A DNA stretch of 64,000 nucleotides from Allostreptomyces psammosilenae (GTDB lineage: Bacteria > Actinomycetota > Actinomycetes > Streptomycetales > Streptomycetaceae): positions 692,001 to 756,000 of the forward strand of contig NZ_JACBZD010000002.1 in the NCBI RefSeq assembly GCF_013407765.1, given 5' to 3'. Of the stretch, positions 52,346-61,749 are shown piece by piece. Each line of letters begins with the position of its first letter. Position 1 is the stretch's first letter. The position numbers and the translations under genes were made by a program. The notes under the pieces were generated by a model. It was not told where the DNA came from, made no database searches, and saw only the letters and a program-made list of their open reading frames with translations.

Positions 52346-54153
52346 CCCACCAGCCGACCCGGCGGCGTCCGACGGACCCGCTGCTGCGCAACGCCTACGC
52401 GCTGATGGCGAACACCGGCGCCACCGCCGTGCTCGGCCTGGCCTACTGGATCCTGGCCGCCCACTACTACGCGCCGGAGGACGTCGGCCTGGGCTCCGCG
52501 CTGATCGCCGCCCTGAAGCTGCTCGCCGGCCTGGCCGCGCTCAACCTCAGCGGCTTCCTGAACCGCTTCGTGCCGCGCGCCGGCCGCCACACCCGGCGGT
52601 TCATCGCCCGCACCTACCTCGCCAGCGGCACCGCCGGCCTGGGCGTCACGGTGGTCTTCCTGGCCACCGCGGAACACTGGGGGCCCGGCTACGCCGGCCT
52701 GCGGGAGTGGGGCGCCGGCGTCTGGTTCGCCGCCTCGGTGGTGGCCTGGTGCCTGTTCACCCTCCAGGACGGCGTGTTCACGGCGCTGCGCAGCGCCGTG
52801 TGGGTGCCCATCGACAACGCCGTGTACGGCGTGGCCAAGCTGGTGCTGCTGGTGCTGCTGGCCTCGGCGCTGCCCGGGGCCGGGGTGTTCGCCTCCTGGG
52901 TGCTGCCGGTGGCGCTGTCCATCGGGGTGTGCGGGGCGCTGGTCTTCGGCCGGCTGGCGCCCCGCCAGGAGCGGGCCGCCGAGGCGGACGGCCGGCGGGA
53001 CGGTCGGCCGCCGCCGACCGCGCGCGAGATCCGGCGCTTCCTGCTCGGCGACTACACCGGGGCGCTGTGCCTGCTGGCGGTGACCTACCTGCTGCCGGTG
53101 CTGGTGGCCGCCCGGTTCGAGCCGAGCGTCAACGCCTACTTCTACGTCGCCTGGATGGTGGGCGGGACGGTGGACCTGCTCGGGCTCAACATGGCGGCCT
53201 CGCTCACCGTGGAGAGCTCCTACGACAGCCGGCGACTGGCCGTCAACGCCCGGGCGGCGCTCGCCCGCATGCTGCGGATCCTGGTGCCGCTCACCGTGGT
53301 GCTGGTGGTCGCGGCGCCGTGGATCCTCTCCGTCTTCGGCCCCGGGTACGCGGCCAGCGGCAGCGGCCTGCTGCGCGTCCTGGCGCTGGCGGCGCTGCCC
53401 AGGGCGCTGATCGAGCTGTACCTGGGGGTGCTGCGGTCGCTGAGCCGCACCGGGCGGGTCGCCGCGGTGCAGGCGGCGGTGTGCGCGCTGGTGCTGGGGG
53501 GCTCCGTTCCGCTGGGGGCGTGGTTCGGGATCGTGGGGGTGGGGCTGGCGGTGCTCGCCGGGCAGACGGTGGTGATGCTGGCGACGCTGCCGGGCCTGGC
53601 GCGGGTGCTGGCCGAGGCGGAGGCCGGCGCCCGGTCGGAGGGCGGACCGCCGCAGGGCGTTCGGGGGGAGGGCGTGCACGCGGAGGGCGTGCGGGCGGAG
53701 GCGGGGCCCCCGACCGGCCCGGCGGCTCCGATACGGCCCACCCGGGCGGTGCTCGGTGTGGTCGCGGGCGCGGTCGCCGGAGCGCGCACCGAGGTGGCAC
53801 GGCGGCCGCCGGCCGGACCGGAGGGCTTGTCGGGGGGAGCGGGCGGGCGCGCCGACGGCACGGGGCCGCCCCCGCCCGGGCGCCGGCTGGTCCCGCCCCG
53901 CCGGGGCGGGCAGGGCCCCGGAGCCGCCGGAACCGGCGGCGACGCCGCCGATGGCCGTCGTGGCGGGTACGGCGACGGCGGGTACGGAACCGGCCGGTAC
54001 CGGGGCGACGCCGAGCGCGGGACGGCCGGGCCCCGCCGGCGCGCCGCCGCCCGAACGGCCGAGTGGGGCGGTGACCGCCGACCGCCCGGAGCCGTTGGTC
54101 CGCCCGGAAGCACGGCGGACCACGGCGAGCGAGAGACGGGACAACCCACGTGA
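52342..54153 (+). CDS. Wzx-like polysaccharide flippase (MATE/MVF-type)
   Basis: 603 residues from a GTG overlapping the deacetylase stop. About twelve to fourteen membrane helices fill residues 20-425 (for example ATAVLGLAYWILAAHYYAP, LTVVLVVAAPWILSVFGPGY). The motif YYAPEDVGLGSALIAALKLLAGLAALNLSGFLNRF is polysaccharide-transport family. Residues ~430-603 are a charged, Gly/Arg-rich extension, longer than usual. It would move lipid-linked repeat units across the membrane. It overlaps the next gene by 4 bases (GTGA at 54150). Confidence 0.9.
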   Translation: MTHQPTRRRPTDPLLRNAYALMANTGATAVLGLAYWILAAHYYAPEDVGLGSALIAALKLLAGLAALNLSGFLNRFVPRAGRHTRRFIARTYLASGTAGLGVTVVFLATAEHWGPGYAGLREWGAGVWFAASVVAWCLFTLQDGVFTALRSAVWVPIDNAVYGVAKLVLLVLLASALPGAGVFASWVLPVALSIGVCGALVFGRLAPRQERAAEADGRRDGRPPPTAREIRRFLLGDYTGALCLLAVTYLLPVLVAARFEPSVNAYFYVAWMVGGTVDLLGLNMAASLTVESSYDSRRLAVNARAALARMLRILVPLTVVLVVAAPWILSVFGPGYAASGSGLLRVLALAALPRALIELYLGVLRSLSRTGRVAAVQAAVCALVLGGSVPLGAWFGIVGVGLAVLAGQTVVMLATLPGLARVLAEAEAGARSEGGPPQGVRGEGVHAEGVRAEAGPPTGPAAPIRPTRAVLGVVAGAVAGARTEVARRPPAGPEGLSGGAGGRADGTGPPPPGRRLVPPRRGGQGPGAAGTGGDAADGRRGGYGDGGYGTGRYRGDAERGTAGPRRRAAARTAEWGGDRRPPGAVGPPGSTADHGERETGQPT

Positions 54154-56543
54154 GCGTCCAGGTGTCAGGACCGGGTCGGCGCGACGCGGACGTGGCGCCC
54201 CCACCCGACCCGACCGCCCCTGCGGGCACCTGCGCGGGCACCTCCGCGAGCGCACCGGCGAGCGCCCCCGCGGGCACCCCACCGAGCGACCCCGAGGTGG
54301 CGGGTCCGGCAGCCGGCTCCGCCCGCCCAGCCGCCGTCCGGGCACGGCCGCGCGGCGGCGTGGCGGCCTGGGGGGCGACGGCGCTGCTGCCCGCCGCCGC
54401 GGCGCTGTACTGGCTGCCGCTGCGCGGGACCGACCTGGCCGCGGTCGGCGCGTTCGGCCTGGTGCAGGCCCTGCCGGTGGCCACCCTGGTGGGCCTCGCG
54501 CTGCTGGCCGTCGGCTTCGCGCTCGCCCTCGCGGCCCCGTCCGGCACCCGCGCCACCCGGGCGCTGCGCGCCGCCTGGCTGCTGCTCACGGTGTTCTCCC
54601 TGCACGGCCTGCCGGCCGTCCTGGAACCCGAACCGCGCTTCCCGACCGCCTGGCAGCACGGCGGCTTCGTCGACTTCGTGCAGCGCACCGGGGAGACCGC
54701 CACCGCCCTGGACGCCCGGTGGAGTTGGCCGCTGTTCTTCCAGGCCGCGGCCGCCGCCATGGACCTGTTCCGCGCCGGCGACCTGACGCCCGTGCTGCGC
54801 TGGGCCCCGGTCGTCACCCAGGCCCTGTACCTGGTGCCGCTGGCCGTGCTCTACCGCCGGTTCGACGTGCCCGACCGGGCGGTCTGGCTGGGGCTGTGGC
54901 TGTTCACCTCGGTCAACTGGGTGGGCCAGGACTACTTCTCCCCGCAGTCCGCCAACCTGCTGCTGCACCTGGCCTTCCTCGCCCTGCTGCTCCGGCACTT
55001 CGCCGGGCCGACGCCGTCCGGCGGCGCCCGTCCCCGGCTCCTGGCCGGCCCACGCCGTTCCGCCCCGCGCCCTTCGGACGCTCGTGGTGCGGACCCGCGC
55101 CGTTCGGGCCCGCGTCCCCGCCCGCGGCCGGGCGTCCGTCCGGCGCGGGCGACGGCCCCGTGGGGCCGGCTGGCGGTCCTGGCGACCCTCCTGCTGCTGT
55201 TCGCCGCCTCCACGGCCAGCCACCAGCTCACCCCCTTCGTCACCCTGGCGACCTGCGCGGCACTGGTGGTGCTGCGCCGCTGCTCGGCCGTCCGGCTGCC
55301 GCTGGCCATGGCGGTCATGGTGGTGGGCTGGCTGAGCTACGCCGGGGCGCCCTACTGGTCCGGGCACATGGCGGAGATGTTCGGCGACCTCGGCCGGGTG
55401 GGCGCGAACGTGACCACCTCGCTGACCGGCCGGCTGCGCGGCGGCACGCCGGAGCACGAGGCCGTGCAGTACGCGCGCGGCACGTTCACCGCCGCCGTGC
55501 TGCTGCTGGCCGCCGTCGGGGCGGTGCGGCGGCGGCGCGCCGGCTTCGGCGACCGCACGCTGCTCGCCCTGCTGCTGGTGCCGTTCGGCGCGCTGGCCGC
55601 GCAGAGCTACGGCGGCGAGATGGCCATGCGGGTGTACCTCTTCGCCCTCCCGGCGGCCTGCCTGCTCGCCGCCTGCGCCCTCTGGCCCGGCACCGCCGCC
55701 ACCACCGCCCCAGCCAGCGACCCGACGTCCGACGGACCGCTGACCGCACCCGGTGGCCGCCCGGAGCGGCCCGGACCGGGGGACGGAGCAGGACCGGCGG
55801 CCGTGGTCGCGGTGGGGCTGTGCGGGGCGCTGGTGCTGGGCGCCTTCCTGGTGGCCCGGTTCGGGAACGAGGCGTACGAGCGGGTGCGGCCCGGCGAGGT
55901 GGCCGCGATGGAGGCCGTCTACCGGGCCGCCGAGGACGTGGCGGCGGCGGGGGACGGCACCGTGCGGCTGGTCTGGCTGACGCCCGCCCCGGCGACCGAC
56001 CTCACCCCCAACATGCCCTGGGGCTACCGGGCCCACGAGCGGATCGGCTACGTCGCCGCCCCGGCGCCGGAGGATCCCACCGACCTGGCCGCCCTGCTCG
56101 ACCTGGTGCGCGACCTCGGGCCGGAGACCTACCTGATCAGCAACGTCGCGCAGGACCAGCACATCCACCTGGACTACGGCTACCCGCCGGACTGGGGCCG
56201 GCGGCTGCGCGCGGCCCTGGCCGCCGAGGAGGGCGTGCGCACCGTCGTCGCCGGACCGGACGCCGCGGTCTTCACGCTGGCGGAGGACGAGTGGGGGCCC
56301 GACCGCACGGTGCCCCCGCTGCCGGAGCTGACCGCCCGGGTCGGCACCACGCCGCACACCCCCACGGGCCTGCGCGTCTTCGGGCTGCTGCTGGGGCTGC
56401 TGGCCGCCGTCGAGGTCCGGGAGGCCCTCGGCCGCCACCGCCCGCGCTCCCGCGCGGCCGTCTGGACCACCCGAGCGCTGCTGGCCGGACTGCTGCTGGT
56501 CTTCGCCGCCGTCGTCGCGGAACGCTTCTGGCTCCTGGCCTGA
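54150..56543 (+). CDS. Large polytopic membrane protein, possible polymerase or glycosyltransferase
   Basis: 797 residues. A Pro/Ala-rich head (~70) precedes about twelve membrane helices with charged loops (ALLPAAAALYWLPLRG, LYLVPLAVLYRRFDVP, WLGLWLFTSVNWVGQDYFSPQ). The early FTSVNWVGQDYFSPQSANLLLHL and the soluble C-terminal region (TPNMPWGYRAHERIGYVA, DYGYPPDWGRR) resemble GT-C or O-antigen-polymerase-like proteins, but I cannot name the family. By position at the end of the flippase chain it may polymerise or modify the exported chain. Confidence 0.75.
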   Translation: MSVQVSGPGRRDADVAPPPDPTAPAGTCAGTSASAPASAPAGTPPSDPEVAGPAAGSARPAAVRARPRGGVAAWGATALLPAAAALYWLPLRGTDLAAVGAFGLVQALPVATLVGLALLAVGFALALAAPSGTRATRALRAAWLLLTVFSLHGLPAVLEPEPRFPTAWQHGGFVDFVQRTGETATALDARWSWPLFFQAAAAAMDLFRAGDLTPVLRWAPVVTQALYLVPLAVLYRRFDVPDRAVWLGLWLFTSVNWVGQDYFSPQSANLLLHLAFLALLLRHFAGPTPSGGARPRLLAGPRRSAPRPSDARGADPRRSGPRPRPRPGVRPARATAPWGRLAVLATLLLLFAASTASHQLTPFVTLATCAALVVLRRCSAVRLPLAMAVMVVGWLSYAGAPYWSGHMAEMFGDLGRVGANVTTSLTGRLRGGTPEHEAVQYARGTFTAAVLLLAAVGAVRRRRAGFGDRTLLALLLVPFGALAAQSYGGEMAMRVYLFALPAACLLAACALWPGTAATTAPASDPTSDGPLTAPGGRPERPGPGDGAGPAAVVAVGLCGALVLGAFLVARFGNEAYERVRPGEVAAMEAVYRAAEDVAAAGDGTVRLVWLTPAPATDLTPNMPWGYRAHERIGYVAAPAPEDPTDLAALLDLVRDLGPETYLISNVAQDQHIHLDYGYPPDWGRRLRAALAAEEGVRTVVAGPDAAVFTLAEDEWGPDRTVPPLPELTARVGTTPHTPTGLRVFGLLLGLLAAVEVREALGRHRPRSRAAVWTTRALLAGLLLVFAAVVAERFWLLA

Positions 56544-56574
56544 GGCCCGGTCCGGGGCCTGGGGTGAGGCCCTC

Positions 56575-56865
56575 TCAGGTCGCCGGTCCCCGCCGCTGCC
56601 GTTCCTCCTCCTCGCGGAGGATGTCCCGGCCCTCCGCGTAGCCGGCCAGGATCTCCTCCATGCGTTCGGAGATGTCGGACCGTCCGCTGCCCCCGATTCC
56701 CATGGCGTGGAACACCCGCCGGCCGGCGGGTGGCGGCGGGGATGCCGGCAGGTACGCCGCGATCCGCTCGCGGACCCAGGCGGCCGCGCTCATCCCGCGC
56801 CGCCGTGCCTCCTCCTGGACGCGGACGTGGACCGCGTCGTCCAGCGTGAAGGTGATGCGACCCAT
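56575..56865 (-). CDS. Ribbon-helix-helix protein (possible antitoxin), no partner seen
   Basis: 96 residues. ITFTLDDAVHVRVQEEARRRGMSAAAWVRERIAAYL is a ribbon-helix-helix (Arc/CopG) fold in the first 38 residues; the rest is Pro-rich and acidic. Such proteins are either DNA-binding regulators or antitoxins. No toxin-like gene lies on either side: the downstream neighbour is a membrane protein and the upstream gene a glycosidase. It could therefore regulate the exopolysaccharide arms on both sides, but that is inference. Confidence 0.7.
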   Translation of the reverse strand: MGRITFTLDDAVHVRVQEEARRRGMSAAAWVRERIAAYLPASPPPPAGRRVFHAMGIGGSGRSDISERMEEILAGYAEGRDILREEEERQRRGPAT

Positions 56866-56950
56866 GGCGGCAGCGTAGTGCGGCCGCGTCGTGCTGCGCG
56901 CTGCCCCATCACCCGGGGGAGTGTCCGCGAGCGCGCGTCCACTTGGCGTC

Positions 56951-58792
56951 CTACCCCTCCTCGCCGTCCTGGTCGCGGCGGGACGGGACGGGGACGGCGG
57001 GCGGGGGCGAGGGGGCGGTGCCGGGGGCGGTCAGGCTGCTCGGGGTCGCGGCGGCGGTCGGCGACGGGGCGGGCGCGGCCAGCGGGGGGCAGGCGTCGGG
57101 CTGCTGGCCGCAGATGTTCTGGCCGCGCACCTCGTAGGGCTGGAGGGTCACCGTCACGTCGCCGATCCGCACCACGGCCTGCCGGTCGCTGGTGTTCACC
57201 AGCACCACCTGGTGCCGCTGCGCCAGCATGGCGACCTCGCCGCCGATCCCGCCGGAGACCCGCACCTCGTGCAGCGGGGTGCCGGCCGGGAAGGCGCGGG
57301 CGAAGCCCTGGAGCACGTCCAGCATGGGCATGACCTGGCCGCCGCCGGGCTGGTCGGTGGGGCTCCACAGGCAGCCGGGGCAGGGGCCGCCGGTCGTCTG
57401 CGGGTTCCAGTACAGCGAGACGTCCACGCCGCCGCGCACCATCTCCATCATGGCCACCGCCTGCACGGCCGTGCGGCGGCGTTCGTCCAGCGAGACCGGG
57501 ACGCCGTGGTCGCCGGCGCGCCACTCCGGCGGGGCCGGGGCGGGCGGCAGCGAGGCCGGGTGCTGCGGTGTCGGGGCGGGGACGGTGGGGGGCGGTGCCG
57601 AGGGCACGATGCCGTCCTCGTAGCCGGGGAAGCCGCCGTCCTCCCAGCCGGAGGCCGCGGCCGCCGGCTCGCCCGCTCCGACCGGGGGCGTTCCCGTCGG
57701 GGGTGGGTCGGCCGGGGGCGTTCCCGTCGGCGCGGGGGTTCCGGCCGGGGAGGGCGGAGGGGAGGCGGTGCGGTCCATCGGCCAGCGGCCGAACAGCCCG
57801 CCGGTGTCGGTCCACTGTTCGGTGCCGATCTGCGACTCGACGTACCACTCGGCCCACCACAGCGGCAGGTCGGTCCGGGACTTCACCCAGCGGCTGATGT
57901 CGGCGAAGTACTCGGTCGCCGTGAACTCGTCGGTCACCAGGCCCTGGTCCCGGGTGGTCATGGAACCGTCCACGACCACGAAATCCGCGCCGTGCTTGTG
58001 CGCCAGCCAGTAGTCGAAGGCCTCCACCACCCGTTTGTCCAGAACTCCCCATTCGCCGGCGACGTCGGAATGCTGGGTGGTGTCCTGGTGGGACCACGCC
58101 TCCATGGAGAGGTACGGGCCGCCGACCCGGATGTCGGGATCCACCGCCTTCAGGGTGTCGTACACCCGGTTGTACATCTCGGTGTAGCCCTCGTAGTCCC
58201 AGCGGTTCTCGCTGTCGTTCCAGAATCCCTTGAATTCGTTCCACACGATGAAGTCGCGGACCTCGGGATAGCGCCGCGCGACGGTCGCGGCCAGTTCCGC
58301 GAAGTCGTCGAAGTGCTCCGGCGCCACGGCGACCTCGATGAGGTCCCAGTCGGTGCTGCCCGGCTCGCCGCCCTTCATCCAGTCGGGGGCGCAGCACAGC
58401 GTGATCACCGGGTGTCCGCCGGTGGCGCGGACGATCTCCATGCGGGCGTCCAGCGCCGCGAAGTCGTGGACCCCGGGGGAGGGCTCCGGGTTCATCGCGC
58501 CCCAGCCCATGATGTGCTGGTTCTGCACCAGCGTTTCACCCGCGAGGAGTTCCCGGGCGTCGTCGACCGCGGCTTCGTCGCCGAACTCCGCGGAATACTG
58601 CGTGTGGGTGATTCCCCAGCGCGGCGGGTTTCGCGGCTCCTCGGCCGCGGGTTTCGGCTCGCCCTCCCTTCCGGGGGCGCGGGAGGCGACGACGGGAACC
58701 AGCAGGAGCAGGGCGGCGATGGCGCTGGCTGCCGCCACGATCGGGTGTTTGACCAGTGAGTGGGCTGCGCGTCGGTGCCAGGTGAGCAGCAT
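56951..58792 (-). CDS. Secreted clan GH-A-like glycoside hydrolase
   Basis: 613 residues. An N-terminal signal anchor (~17-37, HPIVAAASAIAALLLLVPVV) leads to a TIM-barrel-like domain starting RWGITHTQYSAEFGD. Glu186 in VWNEFKGFW is the clan GH-A acid/base motif (strand 4) and Glu315 in LWWAEWYVES fits the strand-7 nucleophile. A Pro/Thr-rich insert (about 340-400) separates this from a C-terminal beta-rich domain. I cannot assign a GH family (GH39-like in outline). It is divergent from the Agd3-like deacetylase, so it probably trims or processes the same polymer. Confidence 0.82.
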   Translation of the reverse strand: MLLTWHRRAAHSLVKHPIVAAASAIAALLLLVPVVASRAPGREGEPKPAAEEPRNPPRWGITHTQYSAEFGDEAAVDDARELLAGETLVQNQHIMGWGAMNPEPSPGVHDFAALDARMEIVRATGGHPVITLCCAPDWMKGGEPGSTDWDLIEVAVAPEHFDDFAELAATVARRYPEVRDFIVWNEFKGFWNDSENRWDYEGYTEMYNRVYDTLKAVDPDIRVGGPYLSMEAWSHQDTTQHSDVAGEWGVLDKRVVEAFDYWLAHKHGADFVVVDGSMTTRDQGLVTDEFTATEYFADISRWVKSRTDLPLWWAEWYVESQIGTEQWTDTGGLFGRWPMDRTASPPPSPAGTPAPTGTPPADPPPTGTPPVGAGEPAAAASGWEDGGFPGYEDGIVPSAPPPTVPAPTPQHPASLPPAPAPPEWRAGDHGVPVSLDERRRTAVQAVAMMEMVRGGVDVSLYWNPQTTGGPCPGCLWSPTDQPGGGQVMPMLDVLQGFARAFPAGTPLHEVRVSGGIGGEVAMLAQRHQVVLVNTSDRQAVVRIGDVTVTLQPYEVRGQNICGQQPDACPPLAAPAPSPTAAATPSSLTAPGTAPSPPPAVPVPSRRDQDGEEG

Positions 58793-59250
58793 TTATCAAA
58801 CCTATGCGGAGTGCGGAGCGCGTGTCAGGGATATGGCCGGCGGCACGGAAAGGATTTCATCGTAGGGCGGTGAATGGCCGGATCGTGGGATTTACCTATC
58901 GCGCTGTTCGCCGGCGTGGGATCCACCGCGGTGCCGGCGCCGGTGCCGGCCCTGCCCGCTCGACGCCCCCGGGCCCCCGCCCGCCCCGACGGTCGGGGCC
59001 CGGCCCCACCCGTGGATCGCGCGCACCTAACGCTCGAAGGGGCGTTTGGTTACGCCGCTTCACCCGATCCGGTGGCGCCGACGCTTTGTCGCCCGTCCGT
59101 CCACCGGATCGTCATACGTTCGTCCCCGCGCTGCCGAACAGGCGTTGGAGGTCTCCGCCGGGCACGCGCTCGATCGCGGCGAGGGCCGGGTCCGACGCAC
59201 GGGACCACCGCAACCGCCGCGTCCGCGCCAGGGAGGGCGACGAAACACCG
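58793..59250. other. 458-bp divergent promoter region of the glycosidase and Agd3-like genes
   Basis: AT-richer near 58793-58900 (ATTTATCAAACC, GGATTTCATCG, GATTTACCTATCG), as expected for two promoters. No gene is convincing. A sharing of regulation between glycosidase and deacetylase is likely from the layout. Confidence 0.5.
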
Positions 59251-61749
59251 ATGAACCACCATGATCATCCGTCCGGGCCACCCCGCGCCGCCGCCACGGG
59301 AGGGCGCGCGCCGGGGACGCCGCGCGGCCGGCACCGGCGGCGCCGCGCGCTCCGGGGCGCCGCCGGCGGGCTCGCCGCCCTGCTGGCCACCGCGGCGGTG
59401 ACCCAGCTGACCCAGTCGGACCTGGCCTCGGCGTTACCCGGGAGGCTGGTCCCGCCCGGGGGCCCAGCCTCGTCCTCCCCGCCGCCGTCCCCCGCGACCT
59501 CCGGGGCGCCCGTCGCCGGCACCCCGGTCGCCGCCCCGCGGATCGAGCTGCGCGTGCTGCTGCTCAGCGACGGCGCCGCCCCCGTGGAGGCGCTGGCCAC
59601 CCAGCTCGACCGCGAGGGCGTCCCGTACACCCGCGTCGACCTGACCGCGGCCGACCGCCCGCGGATCACCACCAGCTTCCTCACCGGCGGCCCCCGGCAC
59701 GGCCGCTACCAGGCCGTCATCGTCCCCGGCCCGGACCCGCTGCCCGCCGGCTCCGCCGAGGCCGCCGCCCTGGAGGAGTACGAACGCACCTTCGGCGTCC
59801 GCCGGGTGATCGCCTACGCCTGGGCCGGCGCGCGCGTCGGCCTCCAGCAGGCCCACTACGCCGGACCGCTGGACGGGCTCACCGCCACCGTCGACCCCAC
59901 CGCGGCCGGCGGCGCCTTCGGCTACCTCGACGGACCCCTGCCGTTCGAGGACGTCGCCCCGGACGTCTCCGAGAGCTACGGCTACCTCGCCCGCCCCCTC
60001 CTCCCCGCGCCGACGGACGGCGCGCCGGGGGAGAGCTTCGAACCGGTGGTCACCGCGCAGGCGCCGGACGGCTCCGGCACCGGCGTGCTCGCCGGCGTGC
60101 ACCGCGCCGGCGGCCGTGAGGAACTCGTCCTCGGCTTCTCCGGCAACGCCCACCAGCGGCAGGTCGGCCTGCTCGGCCACGCCGTCGTCAGCTGGGCCAC
60201 CCGCGGCGTGCACCTCGGCCAGAATCGTTACTTCTTCGCCGTGCACGTCGACGACGTGCTCAGCCCCGACGACCGCTGGCACACCGCCGCCAACTGCACC
60301 CCCGGCGACGTGGACTGCGCCCCGCCGGCCGGCGGCGGCCCCGCGCCCAGCACCGAGCCGATCCTGATGACCGCCGAGGACGCCGCCCACGCCCGCCGGT
60401 GGCAGCGCGAGAACGACTTCACCCTCGACCTCGTCTACAACGCCGGCCCGGCCCAGCGGCGCATCGAGGAGGCCGGCGGCGACCCGCTCACCGAGCGGCT
60501 GCTCGCCGACCGCCGGGAGTACCGCTGGATCAACCACACCTGGGACCACCCCTACCTCGGATGCGTCCAGGACACCAGCGTCGTCCCGTGGCGGTGCGCC
60601 ACCGACGCCTCCGGCGCGGTGCGCTGGGTGGACCGCGCCGAGATCGAACGGCAGATCAGGCTCGGCGCCGACTGGGGAATCGCGCACGGCCTGCCACTGG
60701 ACCGCGGCGAACTCGTCACCGGGGAACACTCCGGGCTGGTGACGCTGCCCCAGCAGAGCACCGACAACCCCAACCTCGGCCCGGCCCTGGCCGCCACCGG
60801 CGTGGAATGGCTCGCCGCGGACAACTCCCGGGAGACCACCCAGCGGCAGCTCGCCGGCTCCCGCGCCACCACCCTCCCGCGGCACCCGATGAACATCTTC
60901 TACAACGTCGGCACCACCGCCGAGCTGGTCGACGAGTACAACTGGATCTACACCTCGCGCGCCGACGGCGGCAGCGGCATCTGCGAGGACAACCCCGCCA
61001 CCACCACCTGCATCGAGCCGCTGGACGTGGCCACCGGGTTCACCGGCCACATCCTCCCCCTGGAGACCCGCACCGCGCTCGGCCACGTGCTGGCCGGCGA
61101 CCCGCGCCCGCACTACATCCACCAGTCGAACCTGGCCGAGGACCGCCTGGCCTACGCCCTGATCGGCTCGGTGCTCGACGCCTTCCGCTCCGCCGTCGAC
61201 GACACCGCCCCGCTGGTGGGCGCCCCGCAGCGCGCCCTCGGCGAGGAACTCGCCCGGCAGGACGCCTGGCGGGCCGCGCTCCGCGCCGGCGGGGTCACCG
61301 CCTGGGTCGAGGGCGACCGCGTCACCGTCCGGGCCCCGGCCGGCACGCCCGTGCCGCTGACCGTGCCGGAGGAGACCCGCCGGGCCGGCGGGGCCCGCTT
61401 CGGCGAGCCCTACGCCGGGGAACGCTCCGCCTACACCACCGCGACCGGCGCGGACCTGGTCTGGCGCCTCCCCGCCGCCCCGCACCCCGGCACCGCCGCG
61501 TCCGGCCCGTCCGGTTCCGGCGCGGCGTCCGGTCCCGGCGCGGCGTCCGGTCCCGGCACGGCGTTCGGGCCGGCCCGGCCGCTCACCCAGCCGGCGCCGC
61601 TCGACCCCCTGCCCGAGGCGCCCGCCGCCCACGCCGACGGCGTCCCCCTCCCGGTCAGCCCGCCCGTGCTCCCCGCCGGACCGGCCACCGAGCCGCCCGA
61701 CCACCCCGGCGCGGCACGGCCCGGCGCCACCGGCGAGCGGCCGAGGTGA
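59251..61749 (+). CDS. Agd3-like secreted polysaccharide deacetylase (CE18-type with CBM87-like region)
   Basis: 832 residues with a TTA leucine codon at residue 62 (59434-59436). A basic N-terminus (RHRRRRALRG) and a signal segment (GGLAALLATAAV) precede a Pro-rich linker. Residues ~95-320 form a beta-rich region (IELRVLLLSDG, YQAVIVPGPDPLP) that fits the CBM87-type domain of fungal Agd3. The catalytic domain has HVDDVLSPDD (Asp334-Asp335) and NHTWDHPY (His429, His433), the metal-binding set of CE18. Family members deacetylate galactosaminogalactan-like polymers. The stop overlaps the PelF-like start (GTGA at 61746). Confidence 0.85.
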   Translation: MNHHDHPSGPPRAAATGGRAPGTPRGRHRRRRALRGAAGGLAALLATAAVTQLTQSDLASALPGRLVPPGGPASSSPPPSPATSGAPVAGTPVAAPRIELRVLLLSDGAAPVEALATQLDREGVPYTRVDLTAADRPRITTSFLTGGPRHGRYQAVIVPGPDPLPAGSAEAAALEEYERTFGVRRVIAYAWAGARVGLQQAHYAGPLDGLTATVDPTAAGGAFGYLDGPLPFEDVAPDVSESYGYLARPLLPAPTDGAPGESFEPVVTAQAPDGSGTGVLAGVHRAGGREELVLGFSGNAHQRQVGLLGHAVVSWATRGVHLGQNRYFFAVHVDDVLSPDDRWHTAANCTPGDVDCAPPAGGGPAPSTEPILMTAEDAAHARRWQRENDFTLDLVYNAGPAQRRIEEAGGDPLTERLLADRREYRWINHTWDHPYLGCVQDTSVVPWRCATDASGAVRWVDRAEIERQIRLGADWGIAHGLPLDRGELVTGEHSGLVTLPQQSTDNPNLGPALAATGVEWLAADNSRETTQRQLAGSRATTLPRHPMNIFYNVGTTAELVDEYNWIYTSRADGGSGICEDNPATTTCIEPLDVATGFTGHILPLETRTALGHVLAGDPRPHYIHQSNLAEDRLAYALIGSVLDAFRSAVDDTAPLVGAPQRALGEELARQDAWRAALRAGGVTAWVEGDRVTVRAPAGTPVPLTVPEETRRAGGARFGEPYAGERSAYTTATGADLVWRLPAAPHPGTAASGPSGSGAASGPGAASGPGTAFGPARPLTQPAPLDPLPEAPAAHADGVPLPVSPPVLPAGPATEPPDHPGAARPGATGERPR

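Noticed and set aside
56575-56865. Toxin-antitoxin module at the ribbon-helix-helix gene
   Set aside because: No toxin-like reading frame is adjacent on either strand, so it is reported as a solitary DNA-binding protein.
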